The notes: a model not told the origin generated them from the letters alone. 60,304 nucleotides of DNA from Polyangiaceae bacterium (GCA_029261965.1 JAJDAH010000174.1:1-60304), one strand, 5' to 3'; counted from the first letter of the stretch, positions 17,042-26,214 are shown. Numbers and translations: made by a program.

Positions 17042-18121
17042 CTAGAGCAGGTCGTATCCCAGTCGCACGGTCAGCGTCGGCAGGTAGCCGTAGGTCTCGA
17101 TTTGCTGGTCGAGGAACGCCACGGCCGCCGTCGTTGCCAGCCCCTGAGGCCCGCTCGAACCCGCCTCCGAGCTCGTCCGCACGAGGCTCTTGGACGACAG
17201 TGTGCCGAGTACCCCGATACCGATCCCGAAGACGAGACCGTCGTTCAGCTGGCCTTGCCACCCCATCTCCGCAGCCCACATTCGAACTTCGGTTTCGAGC
17301 TCGTAGGCGCCTTGGTCGATGCCTGTGGTGTCGACGTCGAAGTTCGCCGCCATCGCGGCGACGTCGCTGCCCGAAAGCCGTCCCTGGAGCGTGATCACGG
17401 CGTAACCTCCGTCGAGGTAGAAGCCGGAGTTCTTGAACGGACGAAGCCCGATCTGTGAGCGCCACGACGTTCCGCGGTTGAACGCCGCGTCGACCGAACG
17501 AGCCACGAATCCGTCGTACGCCCCTGCGGTGGCGAGCGCGTCGTTGATGAGCCCGACGTAGGCGCCGGGGATCGCCCCGAAGCCCATTGAAAGTCGAACG
17601 CGAAACGGGGCCTCGATGGTCACTCGCCCCCCGATGTCCACCGGAGCGTTGGTCACCGCTTCGAGCGAGAACATCCAGTCTCGCCCGGAGCCCTTCTCTC
17701 CTTCTTCGGTGGCCGCGGCGCGGTCGAGAGCCGGATCTTCCCCTGCAGCTCTTCGAAGCGCCGGGGGACCCGGCTGCCTGCCCGTTGGAGGCAACGGGAC
17801 GTAGCTCGGCCGCGCGGGCGGGGGGGCGTAGGTCGGAGTTGGGGGCGGGTAGCTCGGTGCGGGCGGAGAGTAGTAGTTGCGTGCGGGTGGCGGGTAGTAG
17901 CTGCTGGGTGCGGGCGGCGGGTAGTAGCTGGGTGCGGGCGGCGCCGGGGGAGCAACGGGCGGCGGGACGGGGCGAGCCGTCGGCGAATACACCGGAAAAC
18001 TAGCCGTCGGTGGACCCTCCGCCTGGGCGGCGACTGGGCTAGCCGAGACTGGGCCGCCGACGAGGGCGACGGCGACCAGAGCCTTGCCGGCTCGGACGAC
18101 CTGCGAGAACGAACGCGCCAT
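17042..18121 (-). CDS. Polyproline outer-membrane beta-barrel-like protein
   Basis: This is a 359-residue protein from the chosen ATG at 18121, which gives the signal peptide MARSFSQVVRAGKALVAVAL...ASPVAAQA; the 40 upstream codons look non-coding. A Pro/Tyr/Ser-rich segment (PPPAPSYYPPP-type repeats, about residues 40-140) is followed by a domain of about 190 residues whose alternating strands (FRVRLSMGFGAIPGAYVGLIND; SQIGLRPFKNSGFYLDGGY) and end LTVRLGYDLL suggest an 8- to 10-strand barrel. The Pro-rich arm may span peptidoglycan. A similarly built gene lies at 40559-41665. Confidence 0.65.
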   Translation of the reverse strand: MARSFSQVVRAGKALVAVALVGGPVSASPVAAQAEGPPTASFPVYSPTARPVPPPVAPPAPPAPSYYPPPAPSSYYPPPARNYYSPPAPSYPPPTPTYAPPPARPSYVPLPPTGRQPGPPALRRAAGEDPALDRAAATEEGEKGSGRDWMFSLEAVTNAPVDIGGRVTIEAPFRVRLSMGFGAIPGAYVGLINDALATAGAYDGFVARSVDAAFNRGTSWRSQIGLRPFKNSGFYLDGGYAVITLQGRLSGSDVAAMAANFDVDTTGIDQGAYELETEVRMWAAEMGWQGQLNDGLVFGIGIGVLGTLSSKSLVRTSSEAGSSGPQGLATTAAVAFLDQQIETYGYLPTLTVRLGYDLL

Positions 18122-18288
18122 TCGCGCCCATGAACGGCTGGGTGCGGGCGGCCTTGAGCCCAAGCGTCGGGTGCCGTTCGTCGGGAGCGCCCCGGCGCGA
18201 GCCGCCAGGACGGAAATGTCGCGCCGCGCCGTGATCGCCAATGGATCCCCGGCGCGGCGCCCCTTCGAGCGAGCTAGCTAGCTCGGGG

Positions 18289-19575
18289 TCACGGGAACGC
18301 GCAATTGAGCACGGTGTCGACGCAGGCGTCGCCGACTCCGCTGACGCACGTGAGCACGGCTTGAGCGCCGACGGCAGTGAAGCCGGCCAGCGTCGTGTTG
18401 CACTCGTCTTCGGTCACGACGGGTCCGCCGCCGCACGAGCCAGCCGCCAGCGTCGCGCAGTCGTCGAAGAAGCGCGGCCACTGACAGCCGTTGGCGATGG
18501 CGTTGGTGGAGCAAGTGACGGCTGCGGCTTCGTACGCGCCGTCGCACGCATCGGTGCCGACGATGGCATTGACGCAATTGACGTACGCCTCGAACACGGC
18601 CGGGCGGCCGTTGCCCGACGGGTCGAGCGTATTGCAGAGCGAGATGCTCTCCGGCGGGAGTGCGTCAGTGCAGGTGGTGCCCGATCCGAGCAACCCTGCG
18701 CAGGTGCCAGAGAAGCCCGAATCGACGAGGGTGTCCTCGGAGCACATGAAGTTCGAGGTTGGCGTGAACGCGCAGTCGGTGAACGCACCGACGCACGGGC
18801 CACCGGCACAGTCGAGAATGTTGCGCGCCTCGGCGAGCGTGAAGCCGGCCAGGGTCGTGTCGCACTCCGCGGCCAGAATGTCGCTATCGTTCACGTCCGC
18901 GCAGGTTTGAGCCTCGAGCGCGGTGCAATCCAGCTCGGTGGCCACCCACACGCAGGAGTTGCCAAAGTGCGCGTCGATGCAGGCGAGGACCTCCGTCTCG
19001 AACGCCGTGGCGCAAACGTCCAGCGACGAGTTGATGGCGTCCATGCAGTTGTAGACGGCCTCGAAGGTACCGGGGCGGCCCTTTGCGGAGAGTCGCTGGC
19101 AATTCTGGAAATGCAGCGGGTCGAGACCCGTGCAGCTGGTGTCCCAGTCGCGGAGCGCCTGGCAGTCACCGGCGAAGCCGGGGTTCATCAGCGTGTTGTC
19201 GAGACAAGCCGGCGCGCCTGCGGCACCCGCGGCACCCGAGGAGCCGGCTGCGCCGGAGCTTCCCGCCGCACCACCAGCACCGGCGCTTCCGGAGGAGCCA
19301 GCGGCACCAGCCGCACCCGCGCTACCCGCGGCGCCGGACGTTCCCGCGCTTCCCGAAGAGCCCCCAGCTCCGCCGGTTCCGGCTCCGCCACCGGCGCTGC
19401 CTCCAGATCCGGAGCTGCCTCCAGATCCGGCGCTGCCGCCGGTGGCCATTCCGCCAGCGGAGCCACCGGTGCCGTCGTCTCCGTCGTTGATCGTCGTGTT
19501 CGAAGAGCACGCCACCATGCCGATGACACCAAGTGATGCCACGACGCCAATCCCCAGAAGCTTACGAGTGTTCAT
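18289..19575 (-). CDS. Cys-rich lipoprotein with Gly/Ala/Ser linker, paralogue A
   Basis: This is a 428-residue protein. The lipobox is GMVAC (Cys at 23). Residues of about 33-120 are an almost pure Gly/Ala/Ser/Thr linker (SGSAGSGG-type repeats). The remaining roughly 300 residues hold about 30 Cys in two tandem halves, each with the pattern C-x-LD-x4-GRPxxFEAxxNC...C-x-W...CDTTLAGFT...ILDC...DCAF. The ATG at 19575 has GGAGGG upstream. It lies 95 bp downstream of paralogue B in the same direction. The function is unknown; the spaced Cys suggest a rigid, disulfide-bonded extracellular domain on a flexible stalk. Confidence 0.8.
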   Translation of the reverse strand: MNTRKLLGIGVVASLGVIGMVACSSNTTINDGDDGTGGSAGGMATGGSAGSGGSSGSGGSAGGGAGTGGAGGSSGSAGTSGAAGSAGAAGAAGSSGSAGAGGAAGSSGAAGSSGAAGAAGAPACLDNTLMNPGFAGDCQALRDWDTSCTGLDPLHFQNCQRLSAKGRPGTFEAVYNCMDAINSSLDVCATAFETEVLACIDAHFGNSCVWVATELDCTALEAQTCADVNDSDILAAECDTTLAGFTLAEARNILDCAGGPCVGAFTDCAFTPTSNFMCSEDTLVDSGFSGTCAGLLGSGTTCTDALPPESISLCNTLDPSGNGRPAVFEAYVNCVNAIVGTDACDGAYEAAAVTCSTNAIANGCQWPRFFDDCATLAAGSCGGGPVVTEDECNTTLAGFTAVGAQAVLTCVSGVGDACVDTVLNCAFP

Positions 19576-19669
19576 GAAAGTCCCTCCAACAAGAAACGAC
19601 GGTAGTTCGAGACAAAAGACAGATTCGGCGCGGAGCCTAGCTCATTCTTTCCGCGTGTCCACTTCGTGA

Positions 19670-20902
19670 TCAGGGGAACGCGCAGGTCTGGAGATCCGTC
19701 GCGCAGCCAGGATTCGATCCTTCCGCGCACGTCAGAATCGCTTGCGCGCTCGCCAGGCTGAACCCCGCCAGCGTCAGGTCGCAGTCGTCGGCGGTGATTT
19801 GATCGTTCGCGTCCCCGCAGGTGTTGCCAGCCAGAGTCGCGCAGCGAGCCTCGAGCGACGTCCACACGCACGAGCGGTCGAAAGCGTCGTCGAAGCAGGT
19901 GAAAGTGGCGGCATTGGCGGACTCGTCGCACGCCGCTGTCGCATCCGTGATGCTCGAGGTGTAGCAGTTGAAAAGCGCCTCGAAAGTGCCCGCACGGCCA
20001 TCGGTTTCGACCCGCTGACAGATGTCCATGAAGAGCGGCGTGTTGCCGCTGCAGTTCTCCGTGGCGAACGTGTGGTTCGCGCAGACTCCATTGAAACTCG
20101 GATCCGCCAGAGTGGCGTCGAGGCAGGCCGTCGGCGCGTTGGCGAGGAACGGGAAGGCGCAGAGCGTGAAATCGTCGACGCAATCTCCAGTGCTCGTGCC
20201 GTTGATGGCGCAGTCGAGGATCTCCGAACGCCCTTCGTCGTTGAACGCGAACAGCGTGCCTTCGCACTCTCCCGCAGTGATCCCGGTACCGCCATCTCCC
20301 GGAGGACAGGCAGCCAAGGTGATGTCGGGGCACCCGAACCCGCCTGCATCTCCGATGCTCACGGTGCTCGCGTCGCACGCGAGGGTGAACACCTGATCGA
20401 CGCAGCTCCCGTCCGCCAGCATCACCGCGTCGTCGTGCTCCACCGAGCACGACCCTTGAGTCGGCGCGACAGCCATCAGACACGTGTGCAGCTCTTCGAA
20501 GACCTCGTCACGGCCGCTGGCGGCCATGCGGTCACAGAGATCCTTGCCGAGCGGTTGAATGCCGCCGCAGTCGTCCGCGGCGTAGGGTAGGTCGTCGCAG
20601 CTCGGTTTTGCATCGGCCGTGCCGACGTCGCCGAGGCATTCTCCGCCAATGACTCCGCTGTCGCCGGCGGTGCCCGCCGTCCCCCCAGTCCCCGCCGAGC
20701 CTCCCGCGCTTCCGCCGGTTCCCGCCCCAGCCGAGCCGGCAGTGCCTGCCGCACCGCCAGTGGCTGGAACGCCTCCGGCCCCGACGATGCCGGCGTCGGA
20801 GTCGGGTTTGGTGTCGACGGATTCGACGGTGCATCCCGCGGCGGCCGCGGCTCCGAGCGCTAGCATCGAGACTAGGGCCGAAGCCCGCTTGAGATGACCC
20901 AT
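19670..20902 (-). CDS. Cys-rich lipoprotein with Gly/Ala/Thr linker, paralogue B
   Basis: This is a 410-residue protein from the ATG at 20902, which has GAGGAG upstream and begins the signal peptide MGHLKRASALVSMLALG with lipobox AAAGC; 39 further upstream codons are open but unlikely. The linker (about 40-85) is shorter than in paralogue A. The Cys-rich part again has two halves with GRxxxFEALFNC, CVWTSLEARC and CDLTLAGFSLASAQAILTC, and both paralogues end QTCAFP or LNCAFP. It is the last gene before the ribosomal run resumes; a sigma-70-like promoter is visible upstream. Confidence 0.8.
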   Translation of the reverse strand: MGHLKRASALVSMLALGAAAAAGCTVESVDTKPDSDAGIVGAGGVPATGGAAGTAGSAGAGTGGSAGGSAGTGGTAGTAGDSGVIGGECLGDVGTADAKPSCDDLPYAADDCGGIQPLGKDLCDRMAASGRDEVFEELHTCLMAVAPTQGSCSVEHDDAVMLADGSCVDQVFTLACDASTVSIGDAGGFGCPDITLAACPPGDGGTGITAGECEGTLFAFNDEGRSEILDCAINGTSTGDCVDDFTLCAFPFLANAPTACLDATLADPSFNGVCANHTFATENCSGNTPLFMDICQRVETDGRAGTFEALFNCYTSSITDATAACDESANAATFTCFDDAFDRSCVWTSLEARCATLAGNTCGDANDQITADDCDLTLAGFSLASAQAILTCAEGSNPGCATDLQTCAFP

Positions 20903-21012
20903 GGTGAATACTCCTCGTCGGTTCGACGGAGTGATACGCGATTTGGTGCACCGTATTCCTCCGAAACGGATCGGCTTTCCCGGCGCGCCACCAGAGTCAG
21001 TATTAGATAACG

Positions 21013-21041
21013 ATATCAAGCATATGTAACTCGACTGTCAA
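21013..21041 (-). promoter_or_regulatory. Sigma-70-like promoter candidate for lipoprotein paralogue B
   Basis: On the minus strand a perfect TTGACA (21041-21036) is followed after 17 nt by TGATAT (21018-21013), which matches the -10 consensus at 3 of 6 positions. It lies about 110 nt upstream of the ATG at 20902 in the AT-rich patch. Confidence 0.45.
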
Positions 21042-21091
21042 ATCGGAGTAAAAGCTCTAAATGGGGCCTCGTGGCCCCGCGGCATCCCTCC

Positions 21092-21120
21092 TTGCCGATC
21101 GCCACGGCACTTGCTAAACA
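21092..21120 (+). promoter_or_regulatory. Weak promoter candidate for the rplV-rplQ run
   Basis: TTGCCG (21092-21097), a 17-nt spacer and TAAACA (21115-21120) lie about 160 nt before the rplV ATG. Each box matches the sigma-70 consensus only moderately. Some promoter must exist here, because the preceding 19 kb ends with minus-strand genes. Confidence 0.3.
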
Positions 21121-21278
21121 GCGCTCCCCTTTCTGACACCACACAGGTGCCAGACCCCGTCGATTCCCACGAAAACTGAGCGGCCAAACGGTCGCACGTC
21201 TTCTCCTCCTCCGAGGCGATGGGTGCTCGGGTCTTCTCGTCCCGAGGGGCGGCAAGTCCGAATAGGAAACTGTCGCAA

Positions 21279-21623
21279 ATGATCAGCTCTGCTACCGCAA
21301 AATTCGAACGCATCAGTCCGCGCAAGGCGCGAGTCATCGCGAACATGGTTCGTGGTCGAGACGCGAGCGAGGCCATGCAACTGCTCGACTTCACGCCGAA
21401 GGCGGCCGCACCGATCTTGAAGAAGATCCTCGCTAGCGCGATCGCCAACGCTCAAGCCAAACATCCCGACGTCGACATCGACACGCTCTTCATCAGCAAG
21501 GCGACTGTCGACAAGGGACCGAACAGCCAGCTGCGCCGCTGGCGTCCTCGCGCCATGGGGCGCGCGACGATGATTCAAAAAGGCGTCAGCCACATCCACA
21601 TCGAGCTCGACGAGCGCGCCTGA
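21279..21623 (+). CDS. rplV: Ribosomal protein L22 (uL22); first gene after the interruption
   Basis: This is a 114-residue protein, normal size. The ATG at 21279 was chosen because [18 protein letters not shown] is the usual L22 opening (RxSPRKARxVA-like), and AGGAAA stands 9 bases upstream. The C-terminal signature [14 protein letters not shown] forms the beta hairpin reaching into the exit tunnel. It is followed by rpsC after 16 bases. The open frame extends 20 codons upstream without L22 similarity. Confidence 0.96.
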   Translation: MISSATAKFERISPRKARVIANMVRGRDASEAMQLLDFTPKAAAPILKKILASAIANAQAKHPDVDIDTLFISKATVDKGPNSQLRRWRPRAMGRATMIQKGVSHIHIELDERA

Positions 21624-21639
21624 GAGGCAAGAGAGAAGA

Positions 21640-22332
21640 ATGGGTCAGAAAACACACCCCTACGGCTTCCGCCTCGGCGTCATCAAGACGTGGACGAGCA
21701 AGTGGTACGAGGACGCCAACTACACGAAGTGGCTCCACGAAGACGTGCGCATCAAGCGAGCGGTCAAGGAGTACCTCTACAACGCCAACGTCGCGAGCGT
21801 GGAAATTGAGCGAGCGGTCAACAAGGCGAAGGTCATCGTCTTCACCGCGCGTCCGGGCATGGTGATTGGCAAGGGGGGCAAGGGGATCGAGATCCTGAAG
21901 AGTGGCAATCTCGACTCTGCCGCCAAGGGCGAGCAGAAGTTTCCTGGCGTGCAGTCCTTCACCGAAAACGAGGTGTTCATCGACGTGCAGGAGGTCCGCA
22001 AAGCGGAGACCAACGCGCAGCTCGTTGCAGAGAACATCGCGACCCAGCTCGAGCGCCGCATCGCTTTCCGTCGCGCAATGAAAAAAGCGCTCACCACCGC
22101 GATGAAGTTCGGCGCCAAGGGCGTGCGCATTCGTTGCGCTGGCCGGCTCGGCGGCTCCGACATGGGCCGCATCGAGACCTACCGTGAAGGTCGAGTTCCG
22201 CTTCACACCCTGCGCGCCGACGTCGATTTCGGCTTGGCCGAGGCCCGGACTACCCACGGGACCATCGGCGTCAAGGTTTGGATCTTCAAGGGTGAGGTTC
22301 TGCAGAAGAAGGGCCGCCCGATCGCGTCCTGA
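21640..22332 (+). CDS. rpsC: Ribosomal protein S3 (uS3)
   Basis: This is a 230-residue protein starting [18 protein letters not shown], the standard S3 opening. A type II KH domain with the loop [14 protein letters not shown] lies near residues 65-80, and the C-terminal domain carries [16 protein letters not shown]3 guards the mRNA entry channel of the 30S subunit. A 70-bp gap, unusually long for this run, separates it from rplP. Confidence 0.97.
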   Translation: MGQKTHPYGFRLGVIKTWTSKWYEDANYTKWLHEDVRIKRAVKEYLYNANVASVEIERAVNKAKVIVFTARPGMVIGKGGKGIEILKSGNLDSAAKGEQKFPGVQSFTENEVFIDVQEVRKAETNAQLVAENIATQLERRIAFRRAMKKALTTAMKFGAKGVRIRCAGRLGGSDMGRIETYREGRVPLHTLRADVDFGLAEARTTHGTIGVKVWIFKGEVLQKKGRPIAS

Positions 22333-22402
22333 GCGACGGTCTCACCCGAGCGAACCCCTCTCCGTCCCACGCCCAATCAACCGCACATCGTATTGATTCG
22401 CC

Positions 22403-22816
22403 ATGCTTCAGCCCAAACGCACCAAGTTCAACAAGCAGCAGAAGGGGCGCAATCGCGGAATCGCGTGGCGCGGTAGCGACGTGTCCTTCGGCGAGTTCGC
22501 CCTGCAAGCGATCGACCGCAAACGGCTGACGTCGCGACAAATCGAAGCGAGCCGCATCGCCATCCAGCGGCACGTCAAACGTCAGGGCCAGCTCTGGATT
22601 CGCATCTTCCCGGACAAGCCGGTGACCAAGAAGCCGCTCGAGGTTCGAATGGGCAAAGGCAAAGGAAGCGTCGAGCAATGGGTCGCGGTGGTGAAGCCCG
22701 GTCGCGTTCTGTTCGAGCTCACCGGGGTCACCGAAGAGGAAGCGCGTCAGGCGTTTCGCCTCGCGGCCTCCAAGTTGCCCGTCAAGACCCGCTTCATCAT
22801 TCGGAGCGAGCTATGA
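22403..22816 (+). CDS. rplP: Ribosomal protein L16 (uL16)
   Basis: This is a 137-residue protein starting [19 protein letters not shown], with the L16 motif [22 protein letters not shown]16 organises the A-site side of the 50S subunit. The TGA overlaps the rpmC ATG at 22813-22816. Confidence 0.97.
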   Translation: MLQPKRTKFNKQQKGRNRGIAWRGSDVSFGEFALQAIDRKRLTSRQIEASRIAIQRHVKRQGQLWIRIFPDKPVTKKPLEVRMGKGKGSVEQWVAVVKPGRVLFELTGVTEEEARQAFRLAASKLPVKTRFIIRSEL

Positions 22817-23058
22817 AGTCGAAGGACCTTCGGGAACGCGCCAGTGAGGACCTCGCCGAGCTCTGCCAGCAGCTCCGCAAGGACGTGTTTTCGCACCGAA
22901 TGAAGAACTTCACGAACCAGCTCGACGACACGAGCTTGGTGAGGAAGACCCGGCGAGACATCGCTCGTATCGAGCAGATCTTGCATGAACGCGTATCCAG
23001 CGGAGGTCAGGTCGCTGCGGCGCCCGCCGAGAAAGCCGCTGAAGGGAGTGACTCGTGA
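22813..23058 (+). CDS. rpmC: Ribosomal protein L29 (uL29)
   Basis: This is an 81-residue protein starting [20 protein letters not shown]; the two-helix hairpin with [14 protein letters not shown] is diagnostic. A C-terminal Ala/Glu-rich tail of about 15 residues ([14 protein letters not shown]) extends beyond the usual length of about 65. The start overlaps the rplP stop, and the end overlaps the rpsQ GTG. Confidence 0.95.
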   Translation: MKSKDLRERASEDLAELCQQLRKDVFSHRMKNFTNQLDDTSLVRKTRRDIARIEQILHERVSSGGQVAAAPAEKAAEGSDS

Positions 23059-23393
23059 GCGCCGAAGCAACCGCCGAACCCGCCAAGCCCGCAGACTCCG
23101 CCGAGCCGGCTGAGGCTCAGGGAGCCCGTCGTCGGCGGATCCTGGGCACGGTCTTGAGCGACAAGATGGACAAGACGGTCGTCGTCGAAGTGGTGCGCTA
23201 CCAGATGGAGCCCATCTACAAGAAGTACGTCAAGGTTCGGAAGCGCTACAAAGCCCACGACGAGACCAACGAGTACCGCCGGGGCGACCGCATCGAGATG
23301 ATCGAGCACCGCCCGCTCTCGAAGCAGAAGCGCTTCAAAGTGACCCGCCTCATCGAGCGTCCCGTGCTCGCGGACGAGGTGAAAGACTCATGA
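23055..23393 (+). CDS. rpsQ: Ribosomal protein S17 (uS17) with N-terminal extension
   Basis: This is a 112-residue protein. The core from about residue 26 ([21 protein letters not shown], then [23 protein letters not shown]) is typical S17, which binds 16S rRNA helix 11. About 25 Ala/Glu/Pro-rich residues precede it, an extension absent from E. coli (84 residues). The GTG at 23055 overlaps the rpmC stop (GTGA). Confidence 0.95.
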   Translation: MSAEATAEPAKPADSAEPAEAQGARRRRILGTVLSDKMDKTVVVEVVRYQMEPIYKKYVKVRKRYKAHDETNEYRRGDRIEMIEHRPLSKQKRFKVTRLIERPVLADEVKDS

Positions 23394-23758
23394 TTCAGGC
23401 GCTCACCGTTCTCGACGTCGCCGACAACTCGGGCGCGAAGAGGGTTCAGTGCCTCAAGGTGCTGGGGGGCTCCCGTCGTCGGTACGCCGGGCTCGGTGAC
23501 GTGATCGTCGTCAGCATCAAAGAGGCGCTACCGAACAGCAAGGTCAAGAAGGGCGACAAAGCCCGGGCCGTCGTCGTGCGTACCCGCCGCGAGCAGCGAC
23601 GCGCGGATGGCAGCTACATCAAGTTCGACGGCAACAGCGCCGTGCTCATCAACCCGCAGCGCGAGCCGATCGGAACACGCATTTTCGGACCCGTGGCCCG
23701 CGAGCTTCGACTCAAGCGTTTCATGAAGATCATTTCCCTCGCCCCGGAGGTGCTGTGA
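23390..23758 (+). CDS. rplN: Ribosomal protein L14 (uL14)
   Basis: This is a 122-residue protein of exact family length. It starts [21 protein letters not shown], and the C-terminal [14 protein letters not shown] is the L14 signature. It forms intersubunit bridges with 16S rRNA. The ATG overlaps the rpsQ stop. Confidence 0.98.
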   Translation: MIQALTVLDVADNSGAKRVQCLKVLGGSRRRYAGLGDVIVVSIKEALPNSKVKKGDKARAVVVRTRREQRRADGSYIKFDGNSAVLINPQREPIGTRIFGPVARELRLKRFMKIISLAPEVL

Positions 23759-24078
23759 TGCAGCGGCTCCAAGTAGGAGATCGAGTCATCGTCGTCCGCG
23801 GCGACGACAAGGGGCAGGCAGGCAAGGTTCTGCGGCTCGTCAAGAGCAAGAACTCGGTCGTCATCGAAGGCGTCAATCGCGTAAAGCGACACATGAAAGC
23901 GACACCGCAGAAACCGGGCGGCATCCTGGATGTCGAAGCGCCCGTGCACGTGAGCAACGTGATGCTCATCGACCCCGAGAGTGGCAAGCCGACTCGCGTT
24001 CGTCACGAGGTGCGGGACGGCAAGAAGGTTCGCGTTGCGGCGCGAAGTGGCGCGGCCATCGAGGTCACGAGGGAGTGA
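23758..24078 (+). CDS. rplX: Ribosomal protein L24 (uL24)
   Basis: This is a 106-residue protein with a KOW motif (GDRVIVVRGDDKGQAGKV) at the N-terminus. The ATG at 23758 is preferred over the GTG at 23755 because GGAGG (23746-23750) lies 7 bases before it. L24 initiates 50S assembly. The start shares a base with the rplN stop. Confidence 0.96.
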   Translation: MQRLQVGDRVIVVRGDDKGQAGKVLRLVKSKNSVVIEGVNRVKRHMKATPQKPGGILDVEAPVHVSNVMLIDPESGKPTRVRHEVRDGKKVRVAARSGAAIEVTRE

Positions 24079-24081
24079 GCC

Positions 24082-24654
24082 ATGGCTGAACCGGAAGCGA
24101 AAAACGGCAAAGACGTGCCGCGTCTTCGAAAGAAGTACGACGACGAGATCGTCGGCGGGCTGATGAAGCGTTTTGGCTACAAGAACAAGATGCAGGTTCC
24201 GAAGCTCGACCGCATCGTCGTGAACATGGGCCTCGGCGGCGCCGTGGCGAATCCAAAACTGATCGACGCCGCGCTCGTCGAGTTGGCGACCATCGCCGGC
24301 CAGAAGCCGGTGGTCTGCCGTGCCAAGAAATCGATCGCCGGCTTCAAGCTGCGCGAAAAAATGCCCATCGGCGTCAAGGTGACTTTGCGCCGCGAACGCA
24401 TGTGGGAGTTCTATGACCGGCTGGTGACGCTCGCGTTGCCGCGAACCCGCGATTTTCGCGGCACCAACCCCCGCGGCTTCGACGGCGCGGGCAACTACAC
24501 GCTGGGGCTCAAGGAACAAATTGTCTTCCCGGAGATCGACTTCGACAAAGTCGCCGAAGCGACTGGAATGAACATCACGTTCATCACGACCGCCGGGACC
24601 AACGAGGAAGCCAAGGAGCTTTTGAAGCTCCTCGGCATGCCTTTCCGAAACTGA
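24082..24654 (+). CDS. rplE: Ribosomal protein L5 (uL5)
   Basis: This is a 190-residue protein, slightly longer than E. coli L5 (179) owing to an N-terminal extension ([21 protein letters not shown]). The motifs [29 protein letters not shown] and the C-terminal FPEIDFDKV identify L5, which binds 5S rRNA and contacts P-site tRNA. The ATG is 3 bases after rplX. Confidence 0.96.
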   Translation: MAEPEAKNGKDVPRLRKKYDDEIVGGLMKRFGYKNKMQVPKLDRIVVNMGLGGAVANPKLIDAALVELATIAGQKPVVCRAKKSIAGFKLREKMPIGVKVTLRRERMWEFYDRLVTLALPRTRDFRGTNPRGFDGAGNYTLGLKEQIVFPEIDFDKVAEATGMNITFITTAGTNEEAKELLKLLGMPFRN

Positions 24655-24662
24655 GGAGAACG

Positions 24663-24848
24663 ATGGCGCGCGCTAGCCAGTGGGCCAAGTTGGCCAGGGA
24701 ACCGAAATTCCAGGTTCGAAAAGGGAGTCGTTGCTACGTCTGCGGTCGCTCTAGGGCGGTGTACCGAGACTTCAATCTGTGTCGCGTGTGCTTCCGTCTC
24801 ATGGCTCTGCGTGGGGAACTCCCCGGCGTCACGAAGGCGAGCTGGTGA
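24663..24848 (+). CDS. rpsN: Ribosomal protein S14, zinc-binding short form (uS14)
   Basis: This is a 61-residue protein, the short S14 type. A Zn2+ site is formed by C24, C27, C40 and C43 (CYVCGRS, then CRVCFR). The end [13 protein letters not shown] is the standard S14 terminus. GGAG lies just before the start. The zinc-containing form implies no zinc-free replacement at this locus. Confidence 0.97.
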   Translation: MARASQWAKLAREPKFQVRKGSRCYVCGRSRAVYRDFNLCRVCFRLMALRGELPGVTKASW

Positions 24849-24851
24849 GGT

Positions 24852-25259
24852 ATGACTAGCGATCCGATTTCAGACATGCTCGCGCGGATTCGAAACGCGG
24901 CTCTCGTCCACCACGAAACCACACGAATTCCGGGCAGCAAGATCAAGATGCGCATCGCGGAGATCCTCAAGCAAGAGGGTTTCATCGCGGACGTGCGCAG
25001 CGAGACCTGGGGCAAAGCGAACCACCGCACCTTGACGATCACGCTCAAGTACCAGCAGGGACGGGACCGCCCGCCTGCATTCACCGGAATCAAGCGAGTG
25101 AGCCGGCCGGGCCGCCGCGTGTACGTGAGTCACGACGGGATCCCGCGGGTTCTCAGCGGCCTCGGCGTTTCGATCTTGAGCACGTCGCGCGGTCTGATGA
25201 CCGACCGCGAGGCTCGGGAGCACAAGGTGGGCGGCGAGCTCTTGTGTGAGGTTTGGTGA
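24852..25259 (+). CDS. rpsH: Ribosomal protein S8 (uS8)
   Basis: This is a 135-residue protein starting [16 protein letters not shown], with the C-terminal signature [13 protein letters not shown]. It binds the central domain of 16S rRNA; in E. coli it represses the spc operon through an rplE leader, not evident here. The stop shares a base with the rplF start. Confidence 0.97.
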   Translation: MTSDPISDMLARIRNAALVHHETTRIPGSKIKMRIAEILKQEGFIADVRSETWGKANHRTLTITLKYQQGRDRPPAFTGIKRVSRPGRRVYVSHDGIPRVLSGLGVSILSTSRGLMTDREAREHKVGGELLCEVW

Positions 25260-25846
25260 TGGCGGAAGCGACAGAACAGAAACCCGCGAAGCAGTCGCGA
25301 GTCGGCAAGCGCCCAATCCCCGTGCCCAAAGGTGTCACGGTCAACATCAGCGGCAGCAAGGTCGACGTGCAGGGGCCGAAGGGCAAGCTCAGCACCGACA
25401 TGCCAGCGGGCATTCTGATCAAGAAAGACGGAGACAACATCCTCGTCGACGCGTCCAAGCTCGGCGGCGACGCGGCGCGCCTCCAAGGGCTGAGTCGAGC
25501 CCTGTTGAACAACATGGTGGTCGGCACCACCGTGGGTTACGAAAAGACCCTCGAACTCGTCGGGACCGGTTACCGCTGCGAGGTCAAGGGCAAGGTCATC
25601 AATCTGACCCTCGGGTTCTCGCATCCCGCGAACTTCGATCTGCCTGCCCAGGTCACGGCCACGGTGCCGCCGGAATCGAAGGGCACTCGATTGATCCTCA
25701 CGAGTCCCGACAAAGCCGCGGTCGGTCAGGTGGCCGCGAGCATCCGCGCGATGCGTCCGCCCGAGCCATACGGCGGCAAGGGAGTTCGATACTCCGGCGA
25801 GCAGATCCGTCGCAAGGCGGGCAAGGCCGGCAAGGGCGCGAAGTAG
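25259..25846 (+). CDS. rplF: Ribosomal protein L6 (uL6)
   Basis: This is a 195-residue protein from the ATG at 25259, chosen over TTG and GTG codons immediately upstream because GAGG (25248-25251) is 7 bases away. About 20 polar residues precede the normal start ([13 protein letters not shown]). The C-terminal motif [21 protein letters not shown] (given here as two joined parts, [11 protein letters not shown] and [10 protein letters not shown]) is diagnostic. It lies near the factor-binding site. Confidence 0.96.
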   Translation: MAEATEQKPAKQSRVGKRPIPVPKGVTVNISGSKVDVQGPKGKLSTDMPAGILIKKDGDNILVDASKLGGDAARLQGLSRALLNNMVVGTTVGYEKTLELVGTGYRCEVKGKVINLTLGFSHPANFDLPAQVTATVPPESKGTRLILTSPDKAAVGQVAASIRAMRPPEPYGGKGVRYSGEQIRRKAGKAGKGAK

Positions 25847-25854
25847 GACTGGTC

Positions 25855-26214
25855 ATGGGAAAGCGACTTTTTGGACGGGAACGCCGGAAACTCCGGATTC
25901 GCAGGAAGATCTCCGGAACGCCGGCTCGGCCGCGCCTCTCGGTGTTTCGCACCGCGCGTCACATTTACGCGCAGGTCATCGACGACGTCGAAGGAAAGAC
26001 CCTCGCCGCCGCATCGACACTATCCCGCGACCTCAAGGGTACGCTCGAAGGCGACGACAAGACGGCGGCGGCCAAGAAGGTCGGGGCCCTCGTTGCCAAG
26101 ATCTGCCTCGAGAAGAAAATCGAGTCGGTCGTCTTCGATCGAAACGGATTCCTCTACCACGGTCGGATCAAGACCGTCGCCGAGGCTGCACGTGAAGCTG
26201 GTTTGAAGTTCTGA
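25855..26214 (+). CDS. rplR: Ribosomal protein L18 (uL18)
   Basis: This is a 119-residue protein from the ATG at 25855. It contains [20 protein letters not shown] and the C-terminal [21 protein letters not shown], the 5S rRNA-binding L18 signatures. The frame stays open far upstream through rplF, but that part is antisense-free shadow sequence with no L18 similarity. Confidence 0.96.
   Translation: MGKRLFGRERRKLRIRRKISGTPARPRLSVFRTARHIYAQVIDDVEGKTLAAASTLSRDLKGTLEGDDKTAAAKKVGALVAKICLEKKIESVVFDRNGFLYHGRIKTVAEAAREAGLKF

Larger units (their letters stand above)
20903..21278. other. 376-bp gene-free region joining the insertion to rplV
   Basis: No coding frame is convincing here. The part nearest the lipoprotein (about 20990-21060) is unusually AT-rich for this window. 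Contents: a divergent promoter candidate toward the lipoprotein (21013-21041), a perfect GGGGCC/GGCCCC hairpin with TCGT loop (21063-21078), a weak promoter candidate toward rplV (21092-21120), and an imperfect CTGACACC/GGTGCCAG repeat (21133-21153). This is where the second half of the ribosomal operon must acquire its own promoter. Confidence 0.6.

Noticed and set aside
21063-21078. GGGGCC-TCGT-GGCCCC hairpin as rho-independent terminator
   Set aside because: No T-run follows on either strand; it may be only a GC-rich palindrome.
1977-21278. Prophage or integrative element as source of the insert
   Set aside because: No integrase, transposase, phage gene, flanking tRNA or terminal direct repeat was seen.
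25246-26214. 322-codon plus-strand frame covering rplF and rplR
   Set aside because: Only the last 119 codons are L18; the first part is an off-frame read of rplF.
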